Assembly: GCA_937969485.1 (NCBI GenBank)
Contig: CALBVQ010000072.1
Coordinates: 1 to 15,280, forward strand
Source of the DNA: an uncultured Saprospiraceae bacterium
GTDB taxonomy: Bacteria > Bacteroidota > Bacteroidia > Chitinophagales > Saprospiraceae
Direction: 5' to 3'
Length of the DNA stretch: 15,280 nt
Numbering within the stretch: position 1 is the stretch's first letter; the number at the start of each line of letters is the position of its first letter. Below the pieces are notes generated by a model. The model was not told where the DNA came from. It made no database searches and saw only the letters and a list, made by a program, of their open reading frames with translations. The translations under genes were made by a program, and so were the position numbers. This document shows, piece after piece, positions 15,024 to 15,280 of this stretch.

Positions 15024-15184
15024 ATACCAATTCTGTTTTAGAATTTCGCATATTTTCAAGTTTATAAAAGCAATTACTTCGTTAGAAATACTCATGATAG
15101 CTAAGGCTATCCTTGCGTTTTCTGCCTTGTACTTGATTAAATAATTCTTGAAAATAAAGTGAAACCTTAACACAGAATTGGTAT
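15024..15184. mobile_element. MITE-like palindromic element, 161 bp
   Basis: The ends ATACCAATTCTGT (15024-15036) and ACAGAATTGGTAT (15172-15184) are perfect 13-bp inverted repeats, extended imperfectly. Further inverted matches follow inside: TATTTTCAAG (15051-15060) with CTTGAAAATA (15147-15156), and a central stem GATAGC-TAAG-GCTATC (15096-15111). The two 78-79 base arms align along their length, so the whole element folds into one imperfect hairpin. It has no transposase. The outermost TA at each end would fit a TA target duplication as in IS630/Tc1-type insertion, but this cannot be separated from the palindrome itself. Parent element not identified. Confidence 0.7.
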
Positions 15185-15280
15185 AAAGCGTGAGATTTTT
15201 TTTGGAACCCTGTAAATAAGTTAACCAATGTTCATATACGGAATCGATCAACTTGATGTTGACAAAGTAATGCAAATTGC

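Larger units (their letters stand above)
14930..15280. other. Non-coding region upstream of lysR
   Basis: This 351-base stretch to the window edge has no convincing gene. It holds a promoter region with a duplicated 12-mer (14932-14975), a 161-bp palindromic element (15024-15184), a T8 run at 15196-15203, and about 75 further bases in which I see nothing. A 96-codon open frame crosses the palindrome and is judged spurious. Confidence 0.65.

Noticed and set aside
14985..15275. 96-codon open frame on the minus strand upstream of lysR
   Set aside because: It runs straight through the 161-bp palindromic element, has no RBS, no recognisable domain and an A+T-driven composition; it is best explained as a chance frame across a MITE-like repeat.

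Overview
The window reads as a chromosomal segment of a low-GC Bacteroidota bacterium, most likely of the Saprospiria type. The evidence is a giant secreted protein combining SdrD-B-like, DUF11-like, HYR-like, dockerin-like and type IX secretion (T9SS) C-terminal sorting regions, a DUF2911 lipid/periplasm-type protein, and promoter-like boxes matching the Bacteroidota consensus (TTG ... TAnnTTTG). The placement below phylum level is inference from this domain set.

Layout: (1) 75-920, minus strand, a secreted DUF2911 protein with a TPR-like tail and its own hairpin terminator at the left edge. (2) 921-1256, non-coding, with two small hairpins and a strong intrinsic terminator for the next gene. 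(3) 1257-12407, minus strand, one 3,716-residue gene that fills almost three quarters of the window. It encodes a signal peptide, an SdrD-B-like domain, a propeller-like region, a second SdrD-B-like domain, three DUF11-like domains separated by an acidic DEDDHDPA linker, a PKD-like segment, a long stalk of HYR/Ig-like modules, a dockerin-like domain, a cohesin-like region and a T9SS sorting domain. (4) 12408-12763, a divergent AT-rich control region with a good Bacteroidota promoter for the giant gene, a 14-bp-arm dyad and a duplicated 12-mer. (5) 12764-13939, plus strand, an RlmI-like 23S rRNA cytosine methyltransferase. (6) 13940-14050, a short convergent gap with overlapping hairpins. (7) 14051-14929, minus strand, a LysR-family regulator with a promoter box almost touching its start codon. 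(8) 14930-15280, non-coding, holding a 161-bp near-perfect palindromic element that looks like a MITE.

The genes do not form one pathway. Each appears to be its own transcription unit: the giant gene and rlmI are divergent, rlmI and lysR are convergent, and a strong terminator separates the giant gene from the DUF2911 gene. The most striking content is the giant surface protein and several small non-coding structures: a dispersed tetraloop hairpin family with one copy inside rlmI, the MITE-like palindrome, and repeated 12-mers in two promoter regions. I see no CRISPR array, rRNA, tRNA, phage or defence system in the window.
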